From Bradyrhizobium sp. CB82 (lineage in GTDB: Bacteria > Pseudomonadota > Alphaproteobacteria > Rhizobiales > Xanthobacteraceae), in NCBI RefSeq assembly GCF_029714405.1, contig NZ_CP121650.1, positions 7,879,001 to 7,943,000 on the forward strand: a stretch of 64,000 bases of DNA, in the 5' to 3' direction. Below, in pieces: positions 19,016 through 27,290 of the stretch (position 1 is its first letter; every line of letters begins with the position of its first letter). The translations under genes and the position numbers were made by a program. The notes below the pieces were generated by a model. It worked only from the letters and a program-made list of their open reading frames with translations. It ran no database searches and was not told where the DNA came from.

Positions 19016-20059
19016 TCATTGCGATCGGGCTTGCAGGACCGATTGAATGGCCCTCGCTATCGCATCGACGTCGTCATCGGTGATGTGATAGTGGACGACG
19101 GCCCGAACGACCCCTTCGCGAAGCGTGCCCATTCGCACACCTCGTCGAGACAACGCAGACAGAAAATCCGCAGTCGTCAGACCGGCGTCTTCTACTCGGA
19201 AGAACACCATGTTCGTCTCGACGATTGATGACTCGAGGCAGATGCCAGGAATGGCGCCAATCTTTTGCGCCAGTAGTTGTGCGCGCCGATGGTCTTCAGC
19301 TAGCCGCTCCACCATGGTTTGAAGCGCCACGATACCCGCACTAGCCATGATTCCCGCTTGCCGTAAGCCGCCGCCCACGAGCTTTCGATAGCGCCTTAGT
19401 CGGTCGATGAAGGGCCGCGTTCCGCACACCACGGAGCCAAAGGGAGCTGCGAGCCCTTTGGATAGACTGAATACAATCGAATCGACATCCTCTGCTATTT
19501 CCGCCGGAGTTCTCCCGGACGCAATGGCCGCGTTGAAAATGCGCGCGCCATCAAGATGAAGGGCTAGTTTGTGCTCGTCAGCAAACGCGCGCACTTGCTT
19601 AATATAAGACCCAGGCAGCACGCGGCCGCCGAGTTGACAATGCGGATTTTCCAACACGATAGCACCAGGTGGGGCGCATTGGTAATCATTCTTGTCGCGG
19701 ATCGCGGAATGCAGGTTATCCAGCGATATGCGCCCGTCAGTTTCGGTTGCAACTGGGTGCAGCACGAGTCCGCCTACTACCGAAACGCTACCAGCTTCAA
19801 AATCGTAGAGATCGGAACGATCGCCGACAATCACCTCATAGCCGCGAGGACAATGCGCGAGCAACGCGGTGAGATTTCCCTGGCATCCGCTCGAGACAAA
19901 GGCTGCATCCTCCTTGCTAAACATCTGCGCTGCCAATGATTCGAGCCGATTTACAGTCGGATCTTCACCGTAACCACAGTCGCCAACCTCCGCGTCGAAC
20001 ATCGCGCGTCGCATTTCCGGAGTCGGACGAGTAACGGTATCGCTAAGCAGGTCAATCAT
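19016..20059 (-). CDS. ltaE: Threonine-aldolase-like PLP enzyme (low-specificity aldolase family)
   Basis: A 347-residue fold-type I PLP enzyme of the threonine aldolase/beta-eliminating lyase family, whose classical members split L-threonine or L-allo-threonine into glycine and acetaldehyde. Landmarks are IDLLSDTVTRPTPEMRRAM at 2-20, GYGEDPTVNRLE at 29-40, ENPHCQLGGRVLP at 137-149, LDGARIFNA at 169-177, Schiff-base Lys201 in SLSKGLAAPFGS, and GGGLRQAGIMASAGI. I chose ATG 20059 because GGAGAAGAGA precedes it and the family starts there. One oddity: the usual GDRSHI active-site His (position 83) is Asp here (GDRSDLY). Specificity may therefore differ, and the symbol marks family rather than proven substrate. 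Confidence 0.85.
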   Translation of the reverse strand: MIDLLSDTVTRPTPEMRRAMFDAEVGDCGYGEDPTVNRLESLAAQMFSKEDAAFVSSGCQGNLTALLAHCPRGYEVIVGDRSDLYDFEAGSVSVVGGLVLHPVATETDGRISLDNLHSAIRDKNDYQCAPPGAIVLENPHCQLGGRVLPGSYIKQVRAFADEHKLALHLDGARIFNAAIASGRTPAEIAEDVDSIVFSLSKGLAAPFGSVVCGTRPFIDRLRRYRKLVGGGLRQAGIMASAGIVALQTMVERLAEDHRRAQLLAQKIGAIPGICLESSIVETNMVFFRVEDAGLTTADFLSALSRRGVRMGTLREGVVRAVVHYHITDDDVDAIARAIQSVLQARSQ

Positions 20060-20669
20060 TCTCTTCTCCGAGACGCCGCGCTGGCGGTCACCATTTATTA
20101 CTGCACATCCTAGGCGTTGACACCTGATGTTGAGCGTGCCGCGCAGGAACCCTATGGTAGGAAAAGTTAGGCGGCGCACAATAGCTGGCTCTCAAACTTT
20201 CTTTCGACATATATTGGCAAAGAAAGATGCATTCCGGCGCCATGCAGGCATTTTCCGGCGGAGTCGAGCCCAGAAGGTCACATTGGCTTCAACAAGTTTG
20301 CTTCCGGTTGGACTGATGGGCCGCAGGAGACGTCGCGGCCACAGTGTGCCTGGAGGGAAACAGGATCGGAGAGTTATCTTCAGTACCGGTTCCATGCAAC
20401 TAACCTTCAGCCCGCGCCTTGATAGTTAGCTGCAGCGCACCGTTGTATCCGACGGCACTTTAGAGATGTCTACGTGCTACGCCTCTGTCGATCAGCATGC
20501 AGCTATCTTCCTGAAGTATTTGGCGCGGCCAAGGAAAAGGATTAGCCGGCCGACGCCAGAACCGGACGGTGAGAACGCGTGTTCGTTGGGCCAGACTCTT
20601 CAGGTAAGATCTCCTACCAAACACAACAGCTAACCCGCATCTGCTTGCGGGTCCCCTACAATGGAAATA
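20060..20669. other. Intergenic region between aldolase and deacylase-like genes
   Basis: About 610 bp without a supportable gene. It is long enough to carry a separate promoter for the aldolase gene, so the aldolase need not belong to the transporter operon upstream. Confidence 0.45.
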
Positions 20670-21602
20670 TCAGCGACTGAGCGCGGCAGCGACGCGAAGT
20701 TTCTTGTGCGACAGCAATGGTACGCAGAGCTCTTCCGCAAGCAACCGGGCAACTCTCTTGTAGGGAGCCTTAAGTTTATCGTGATATACGATCCCCTGAA
20801 CCCCTCCGACAATTGAATGCACGCAACTCCTCAGATCGACCAAGCGGCTCTCGCGATCATAACCGTCTGCTACTAACCAATGGTTTGGCAGAACATGGCT
20901 TGCCGCTATTGGGAGTCCTTCTCGAGACTGCAACGTCGCCCTCGTAAAGCTTGGCTCGAAGTGAACGCCGCCCATGCAGAGGACGGAAAGCACGGGCTCT
21001 TCGAAACGATCGAACGTGTGCAATAGAGCTCTCGCCAGCACTCGAGTGGCAAGCGGATTCGTCCAGTCCGCCGGCGAGCTCCCGATTTCAATATCGATTG
21101 CAGAAGGCTTCAAGTCCGCCAAACGAGTACCAGGCTCGCCAAGCTTCACGCCTGACCAATGCGTCGCCTCCAAGTAAGTTTGAAATCTATCAAGACCAGA
21201 GGCGACGCGCTCGCTTTCGATAGCAAGAAGGAGTCCGCGGGTGATCCGGGGGTCAATTGGGCTAAACGTGCCAGTCGTTAGATCACCGGTCGTCTGCACT
21301 GTGAAGATTGCGTCTGGTGCACTGGCCCCCTCATGCCAATTGACGATACCGATCACGTTTGCATCACCGAATCGGTCATTTATGATTGGCGCGTAGCGCG
21401 CATAATCGTTAGTCACGACCTCGTCGGTCGTCACAATCGAGATTGTCGTGTCACGCAACCCAGGGATCTGAAGCACCGGATGCTCGTCAATCTCTCCTCC
21501 CGCTGGAACAAGGGTGTACTCGGTCTTGAGGGCATTTAGAACATGACCGGCCACGGGATCTTTTTCGCGATCTGTACAGAAGACAAAGACTGCATGTCTC
21601 AT
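20670..21602 (-). CDS. DTD2/GEK1-type D-aminoacyl-tRNA deacylase-like protein
   Basis: A 310-residue protein with the order of motifs of archaeal/plant D-aminoacyl-tRNA deacylase 2, which hydrolyses D-amino acids, and aldehyde-modified D-amino acids, from tRNA. Visible are TVQTTGDL near 101-108, YLEATHWSG at 143-151, IDIEIGSSPADWTNPLA at 169-185, MGGVHFEPSFT at 210-220 (family GGxHYxPxxT) and ASHVLPNHW at 234-242 (family GHxxPKY). The family THHGP motif is replaced by THWSG, so substrate may have drifted. GAGGAG seven bases upstream fixes ATG 21602 as start. It follows the ABC ATPase gene by 128 bp on the same strand, so it may be the last gene of that operon. Bacterial members of this family are uncommon. 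Confidence 0.72.
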   Translation of the reverse strand: MRHAVFVFCTDREKDPVAGHVLNALKTEYTLVPAGGEIDEHPVLQIPGLRDTTISIVTTDEVVTNDYARYAPIINDRFGDANVIGIVNWHEGASAPDAIFTVQTTGDLTTGTFSPIDPRITRGLLLAIESERVASGLDRFQTYLEATHWSGVKLGEPGTRLADLKPSAIDIEIGSSPADWTNPLATRVLARALLHTFDRFEEPVLSVLCMGGVHFEPSFTRATLQSREGLPIAASHVLPNHWLVADGYDRESRLVDLRSCVHSIVGGVQGIVYHDKLKAPYKRVARLLAEELCVPLLSHKKLRVAAALSR

Positions 21603-21730
21603 CGCAAACTCCTCACTCTGCCAAGTGATTTCGTAGGTTTCTAAAAGTTTGATGGGCAACAAAATTGGTTGGCGCTTCGGCTGAGGTATTTTGCTTCGAG
21701 AAGAAGGTTGACCGTACTGCGCTGGCTGCG

Positions 21731-22909
21731 CTAGTTCTTGAGTACGATGCTATCGCTCGCGGCCCAACCGACCGAGACCGGAGTGCCGGCGGTCAGACAA
21801 TCGGAGACCCGCGAGGAGGCGATCTTGATACGCAGTAGCAAGCCTCCCTGACAGCGAACCGCGATGCGCGTCATGCTTCCGACGAACGACGTCTGTGCAA
21901 TTACGCCCGTGCAGAAGTTGTGTTGAGACGGCACAACCTGTTGCTCGGCGCCCTCAATCACGCGAATCTTTTCGGGGCGCACTAGCACCTTGACTGGTGC
22001 CCCGGTGGCATGTCCTTCCGTACTGCGCACGGCAAGCGTGAGGCCATCCGTCGTCGTCAAGGTATCCCTAGCTGTCAGTCTACCCTCGATCAGATTTGAT
22101 TCGCCCACAAAATCCGCAACGAACGCGTTGACGGGCTCAAAGTACAACTCTTGGGGCGTGCCGACTTGCGCGATGTGACCGCCATTCATCAGGCACACGC
22201 GATCAGACAGGTCCAGCGCTTCTTCCTGGTCGTGAGTGACGTACACAAGTGTCGTGCCAAGATCCTTGTGAAGCCTCTTGATCTCGGCCTGCAGTTGTTC
22301 GCGCAGCTTCTTGTCCAACGCACCCAGCGGCTCATCCATCAGAATGACCGAGGGCGAATACACAATGCACCGCGCAATTCCCACCCGCTGCTGCTGCCCG
22401 CCTGACAACTCTCTCGGCTTGCGTTCTTCGTAACCGACCAGGCCAACGCGCTCGAGAGCGTTACGCACGCGTTTCCCGATTTCCTCTTTTCCGATCCGCC
22501 GGATGCGCAGCGCAAAAGCGACGTTGTCGAAGACATTCAGATGCGGCAGAAGTGCATAGTTCTGGAACACCATCCCGAGGCCACGTTCGCGCGGAGGCAC
22601 CATCGAGACATCTTGACCGTTCAGAAGAATTCGCCCGTTCGTTGGCGCTACGGCGCCTGCGATGATGTTGAGAATGGTGCTCTTGCCAGAGCCGCTAGGC
22701 CCGAGCAGACTCAAAAATTCTCCCTCGCGAACCACAAGGTCTGTCTCGTGAAGCGCGACAGCTTGTCCGTACAACTTGCTAACGTTCTCAAGCACGATCA
22801 TGTCGCGATGCGCATCAGCAACTGCCTGCGCCTCACTGCCTCGCGATTGTGATCCCGCTGGATGTCGAACTTCCATGTTCATCACTCTGAGAGGCGCTTT
22901 CATGAGCAT
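21731..22909 (-). CDS. ABC transporter ATP-binding protein (spermidine/putrescine PotA-like), system 1
   Basis: A 392-residue cytoplasmic ATPase that powers uptake by the permeases encoded just upstream. It has Walker A GPSGSGKST at 70-78, the Q-loop QNYALLPHL, signature LSGGQQQR, Walker B VILMDEPLGALD, switch VYVTHDQEEAL, and a C-terminal TOBE-type domain (VLVRPEKIRVIEG, GVIAQTSFVGSMTRIAVR). The gene starts 13 bp after the permease gene stop. GAGG upstream could serve ATG 22909 or ATG 22903. Residues 1-37 precede the fold and may be over-long. The closest relative in the window is the broken ATPase of system 2. Confidence 0.93.
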   Translation of the reverse strand: MLMKAPLRVMNMEVRHPAGSQSRGSEAQAVADAHRDMIVLENVSKLYGQAVALHETDLVVREGEFLSLLGPSGSGKSTILNIIAGAVAPTNGRILLNGQDVSMVPPRERGLGMVFQNYALLPHLNVFDNVAFALRIRRIGKEEIGKRVRNALERVGLVGYEERKPRELSGGQQQRVGIARCIVYSPSVILMDEPLGALDKKLREQLQAEIKRLHKDLGTTLVYVTHDQEEALDLSDRVCLMNGGHIAQVGTPQELYFEPVNAFVADFVGESNLIEGRLTARDTLTTTDGLTLAVRSTEGHATGAPVKVLVRPEKIRVIEGAEQQVVPSQHNFCTGVIAQTSFVGSMTRIAVRCQGGLLLRIKIASSRVSDCLTAGTPVSVGWAASDSIVLKN

Positions 22910-22922
22910 AATTTGCTTAACC

Positions 22923-23771
22923 TCAATGGGAGCTGCGTTCCGACCGTTGGAGCATGACTGATACGCAACACAGGACGATGGATAGGACGGTGAGAAGCGC
23001 TGAAACAGCGGCTATCACCGGCGAGATTTCCCATGCGATGCTGCTGTACATTTTTACTGGCAGCGTGGTCGTACTCGGACCGGTCAGGAACCAGGCAATC
23101 ACTACCTCGTCGAATGAGAGGATGAACGCGAAGAGGGCGCTCGCTGTGATCGACGGGCGCAGCTGTGGCAACACGACCTTCGAGAATACTGCCAAAGGTT
23201 TGCTCCCCATGATGCTGGCCGCGAACTCAAGTGCTGGGTCCAGCTTCTTCACGCCAGCCATGATTGTGACCATAACGAAGGGTGTCACGTAAGCAATGTG
23301 GCTGACGACCAGCCCAGCAGTACTGCCCACGATGTGCAAGCGCGAGAAGTAAATGTAGAGGCCGAGCGCGATGACGATGATGGGCACCACCATCGGGCTC
23401 ATCAGCAGAAGCAACACCAGACGCTTGCCGGGGAAGGCGAACCGTACGACACCATAACCTGCTGGCACGCCGATGAGCGTGGCACCGAGAGTGGCCATGC
23501 CAGCGACCTTGGCGCTTTGCAGGATTGCCTCAACCCAGCTCTGCGATGAAAAGAGCTGCTGGTACAGCTCGATCGTCCACACTCGCGGCGGGAACGTAAG
23601 CTCACCACTACCGCCGAATGAAATTGGGATGACTATCAACGTCGGTGTAAGAATGAAAGCATAGATCACCAATGCGATCGCGCCGCGCAGCCGAGCGTAT
23701 CTGAGCGAAAGCCTATCGATGACGACTTCATTCCGGTTGGCTGGGGTGGGCATGCGCATCGAGAGAATCAT
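22923..23771 (-). CDS. ABC transporter permease (PotC-like), system 1
   Basis: A 282-residue inner-membrane permease with about six transmembrane segments. The EAA-type cytoplasmic loop that docks on the ATPase is EFAASIMGSKPLAVFSKVVLPQLRPSI, followed by the PotC-typical FILSFDEVVIAWFLTGPSTTTLPVKMYS. Its start overlaps the end of the upstream permease gene by four bases (ATGA), so translation is probably coupled. It pairs with the other permease to form the pore. Confidence 0.92.
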   Translation of the reverse strand: MILSMRMPTPANRNEVVIDRLSLRYARLRGAIALVIYAFILTPTLIVIPISFGGSGELTFPPRVWTIELYQQLFSSQSWVEAILQSAKVAGMATLGATLIGVPAGYGVVRFAFPGKRLVLLLLMSPMVVPIIVIALGLYIYFSRLHIVGSTAGLVVSHIAYVTPFVMVTIMAGVKKLDPALEFAASIMGSKPLAVFSKVVLPQLRPSITASALFAFILSFDEVVIAWFLTGPSTTTLPVKMYSSIAWEISPVIAAVSALLTVLSIVLCCVSVMLQRSERSSH

Positions 23772-24685
23772 GAAACGGCCGACGCTGGAGTTCCAGCCTT
23801 CGTATCCCGCTTCTGGAACAAGTCCGCACCCAAGGCGCAGAGTGTGACAATTCCAAGCAAGATGACCCCGATTGCCGATGCCATGTTCCAGTCCAAGGTC
23901 TCACGCGTATAGAAGTCCACGAGGTTCGACATCATCGCATCCTTGCGGCCGCCAAGCAGCGCCGGAATAACGAAGAAGCCCAGAGACATCACGGTGGTGC
24001 TGAAGGCCGCGGCGATCACTCCGGGCGCGCTGAGAGGCAGCGTGATCTGGAAAAAGATCCGCGGCGGCTTCGCGCCCGCGATTTCCGCGGCGAGATAGAG
24101 TGAACGATCAATCGCAAGCAAGCTCGCCAGCACTGGAAACACGATGAATGGGATTAGGTAATTTGTCATGCCAACGATCACCCCGAAGCGGTTGAAGAGC
24201 AGCGGCAATTCGATCCGCTGAAAGAACATGACTGAGAGCAACTGGTTGATGAGACCTTCGCGGCCGAAAAGAACAGTGAACGCATAGCTCTTGACGAGGA
24301 TGCTTGTCCAAAACGGCACCAGGACCAGCACGCTGCAAACCGCGCGCGCGCGCGACGTCTGGCGCGCCAGATGCATCGCGATCGGGTACCCCAGTAGCAG
24401 GCTTGCTGCAGCCGCGCTGATGCTGATCTCAAACGTGTTCCACAACGTTCGCAGAAATAACGAACTCCCCAATAGCCGCTGATACGCTGAAAGAGACGGC
24501 CCATTAGCCGTCCAAATACTGGTATAGACAACGTAGGTGAGCGGGACCAACAGTACGAAACTCAAGAGTATGGTCGCGGGCCCGACGTACAGTAGTCCCT
24601 CGTTACGACACCTCATCGCTCCTCCTTCAGCAACTGCGGCCTCCGGTTCATACGCAATCCTGCTCTTCGCTAGCTCAGCTGCCAT
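23768..24685 (-). CDS. ABC transporter permease (PotB-like), system 1
   Basis: A 305-residue inner-membrane permease. A cytoplasmic N-terminus of about 30 residues precedes the first membrane segment (VGPATILLSFVLLVPLTYVVY). The middle carries LVLVPFWTSILVKSYAFTVLFGREGLIN, and the docking loop is EIAGAKPPRIFFQITLPLSAPGV. The 5' end overlaps the binding-protein gene by 16 bases and the 3' end overlaps the next permease by four. The gene order binding protein, PotB, PotC, PotA is compact and operonic. Confidence 0.92.
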   Translation of the reverse strand: MAAELAKSRIAYEPEAAVAEGGAMRCRNEGLLYVGPATILLSFVLLVPLTYVVYTSIWTANGPSLSAYQRLLGSSLFLRTLWNTFEISISAAAASLLLGYPIAMHLARQTSRARAVCSVLVLVPFWTSILVKSYAFTVLFGREGLINQLLSVMFFQRIELPLLFNRFGVIVGMTNYLIPFIVFPVLASLLAIDRSLYLAAEIAGAKPPRIFFQITLPLSAPGVIAAAFSTTVMSLGFFVIPALLGGRKDAMMSNLVDFYTRETLDWNMASAIGVILLGIVTLCALGADLFQKRDTKAGTPASAVS

Positions 24686-25734
24686 TCCTTAAATCGCCGC
24701 GTCACCTCCTCATATTGATCGGACCACCACATATCGTTTAGACTCACGTTGAGCTTGTTTTCTAAAAAGGGCTGCCATTTCCGCGCTTCCGAGGTGAGCA
24801 ACGGGACCGCGGCCCGGCTTGTTGGCATGATGCCGAGGTAGGTGTTTGCAATTGCAGCCTGTCGGTCCGGTCGCAGCACAAATTGCAAGTACTTCATCGC
24901 ATTGTCCCTATTCGGCGCGTTCTTCAGCACCGCCAGATACTCAAAGCCAAAGAGATTCTGCTTAAACGAGAACCCCAGTGAGCCGCTCGCGTTCTGCGGA
25001 ATCACTTGAGAGGGATACGTAAAGCTAAAATTGACTTCACCGGTCTTTAGCAGAGTCACCGTTTGCGGCGTCTGTTCGACCCAGTTCAAAATATATGGCT
25101 TGATACGGTCCAACGAACGGAATGCACGGTCCACGTCGAGTGGATAGAGCTTCTCCGGCGCCACCCCGTCGGCGAGCAGCGCGACCTCGAGCGTTTCGCT
25201 CGGGCGGTTGCGCAGGGTGCGCGGTCCCGGAAACTTTTCGAAGTCGAAGTAATCGGTGAAAGTCTCTGGATGCTTGCCATCTGGGAACTTGTTTTTGTCC
25301 CAGCCAATGCCACCGGCGAAACCCATAGATGGCACAGCGTCCTTGGTCATCGGCGTAATCAGGTCGTCGCGCTTGACGAGCGTGGGATCCAGCAGTTCCC
25401 AGTACCCGTTTTTCGATCCGCCGAACGTGATCGCGCCAGGTGCGTCGAACACATCCCACTGCACCTGATTGGTCATCACCTGCGCCTTCACTTTTGCGAG
25501 ATCCGGCGTATCGACCAAGGTTACGGATATCCCGTACTCCTTCTCGAAGGGTTTGACCCATGCTTCCTCAACACTGCGGCGATACGCTCCGCCCCACGAG
25601 ACCACAACCAGATTGCCCGAGGCGAAAGCCTTGCGGGCAATCATCGGCGCAGCGATCACGCCGGACAAGAAAGTCGCACCGGCACCACGAACTAGTCTGC
25701 GCCGCAGAAGATCTGGTTTTTCGTTAAATGACAT
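24670..25734 (-). CDS. Extracellular solute-binding protein (PotD-like), system 1
   Basis: A 354-residue periplasmic ligand-binding protein. The N-terminus LLRRRLVRGAGATFLSGVIAAPMIARKAFAS looks like a twin-arginine signal peptide. The mature protein begins near GNLVVVSWGGAYRRSVEEAWVKPFEKEYG, the usual start of polyamine/thiamine/iron type binding proteins. The end WWSDQYEEVTRRFKEWQ is also typical. AGGAGG eight bases before ATG 25734 decides the start; an upstream in-frame ATG at 25788 lacks support. The substrate cannot be told from sequence alone; a small cationic or amino-acid-like solute is likely. Confidence 0.9.
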   Translation of the reverse strand: MSFNEKPDLLRRRLVRGAGATFLSGVIAAPMIARKAFASGNLVVVSWGGAYRRSVEEAWVKPFEKEYGISVTLVDTPDLAKVKAQVMTNQVQWDVFDAPGAITFGGSKNGYWELLDPTLVKRDDLITPMTKDAVPSMGFAGGIGWDKNKFPDGKHPETFTDYFDFEKFPGPRTLRNRPSETLEVALLADGVAPEKLYPLDVDRAFRSLDRIKPYILNWVEQTPQTVTLLKTGEVNFSFTYPSQVIPQNASGSLGFSFKQNLFGFEYLAVLKNAPNRDNAMKYLQFVLRPDRQAAIANTYLGIMPTSRAAVPLLTSEARKWQPFLENKLNVSLNDMWWSDQYEEVTRRFKEWQLS

Positions 25735-26908
25735 GGCTTTCCTCCTCAATGATAAGGTACTTTTTGCAGATCCTGCACCTCCGCCCAACTATAACAATGA
25801 ACCAGCGCACACCGCACGTCGCCTGCACTGTGCGGTCAGAGCTGCCCCTTTGTCTCCGCCTCACCACGCAATGGTAGACGGGAAAGCTAAATAGCATCGG
25901 CGATAGCACTGTTATTGACTTCCGTGCGCTGCCCTCAATGCCCCCTCATCCCGCCTACATCGACTTCGTCCCGTCGCCAGGGATGCGAGATCTGGCTGAT
26001 TACATCGTTTTTTTCGCCTCGTCCTTCGTTCGAGGACAAAGAGAAGAGCAGGAAAAGGCTGTTAAGCACATCGCGCGCATGCGTTGCCTTCCGGATCAAC
26101 TCCTCGCTGGACTATTCTATCCACGCAACCATGTCTCCCAGCCGCCAAGCACGATCAGCGATCAGGACTTCATCCATCCAAAGGAGACCCGAAAGGTGAC
26201 GCCATAATCCGCACCTTCGCTTCGGGAAATTGCGCAACAAGTTCAGCGTCTCCTAGCATAGCACTGTTTATGACACACACTCTTCACGGTACCGCGGCAC
26301 GACAGAGGAGGTTTAGGTAGCGTGGATGTACCCGCAGGGTTTCACCCGACGTGAGCTGAAGGAGCCGCCTCGCCGCCCCTGGTCTCGAATTACAATCGCG
26401 ACAGCTCTTCAACGTGATCCGATATGTGTCCTCCTCGGATTCAATCACCTTGCAGACGCCGTAGCCTGTCAAGAGCCAGGATTTAGCTTAGACAAGACGA
26501 CGCCCTATATCCGCCAAAAAAGCACCTGTTGGTGCACAAATTCTACACGATCATTAGCATTTTCATGGATTTTCGTCCCCGCCCGAAACCAGAGGCGGGG
26601 GACGATCTTGCAGGACCCCTTTACCTAGTATCGCGGCGCTAGCTTGAGGACGTGGTACCCTCGAGCTCTTGGTCAGGGTCCAGCTAGAGCGCGAAGCTGC
26701 ACTAAATTTAGGCGCCGAGGCGAGCCTAAGAACCGCGACCAGCACCTGGGCGAGGATCACCCCGGCTTGCGCAGAATGCAACGCAGGAAGAAGAGCCGGA
26801 TCAAAGGCGCTCGATACAGGCACGAAATCTGCAGCCATGCTGAGCATAACAACAGCGCCGGTCCAACCGCCATTAGGACAGCGACAGCACCCCTTCCGCA
26901 AGGCGCGT
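25735..26908. other. Transporter leader and degraded intergenic DNA
   Basis: The first about 150 bp hold the transporter leader, including an inverted repeat ACCGCAC ... GTGCGGT (stems near 25812 and 25830) that could be an operator. Farther along are short open frames without recognised similarity. One on the minus strand at 26284-26472 (62 codons, with CRDCNSRP) looks protein-like but I cannot name it. Confidence 0.35.
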
Positions 26909-27260
26909 TCACGGAGCTCTTGCGGAGGCCGATCGCGGTAATGGCCACAACGGGGCCGTTTGCATGGCCCGACTCGGATCTCCGATCCGACATTGGCCGC
27001 CGCTTACGACGAGAGCAATCTTTCGTCCCTGCCAATGGTTCCGGTTTTTCCAGGCCGCGGCGAGAGTCGAGACACCGGCGGGTTCCCCAAGAATATGGCC
27101 AGCCAGCGACGGCGAGAAAGTCCATTGCCAAGAGAAATTCGTCCCAACGAGAACGAAACGATCGACAAAGGCCATCATGCCTTCGAGCGCCGACTCGACG
27201 GCATGCGCGATGGTGAGACCATCGGCGCAAGCGAGCGTATTGGGCAAGGCTGGGCTGAAC
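26909..27260 (-). pseudogene. Threonine/serine dehydratase-like PLP enzyme, relic
   Basis: Two interleaved minus-strand frames give a C-terminal part of a threonine-dehydratase-like protein: LACADGLTIAHAVESALEGMMAFVDRFVLV, then DEFLLAMDFLA in the alternate frame, then GEPAGVSTLAAA and GRKIALVVSGGQ (family VVxSGGN). At least two frameshifts are needed and the N-terminal PLP-lysine domain is missing. The identification rests on motif order only. Confidence 0.55.
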
Positions 27261-27290
27261 GCGCGAACAAGGTGAGTGGACGACGGCGCG

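Noticed and set aside
25812..25836. ACCGCAC/GTGCGGT inverted repeat as a defined operator
   Set aside because: Seven-base arms with a 12-nt spacer are not rare in GC-rich DNA and no second copy was found near system 2; mentioned only as a possibility.
26757..27230. A 157-codon minus-strand frame with a hydrophobic end
   Set aside because: It interleaves with dehydratase-like residues in another frame and needs frameshifts to make sense, so I treat it as part of a relic and not as a membrane protein gene.
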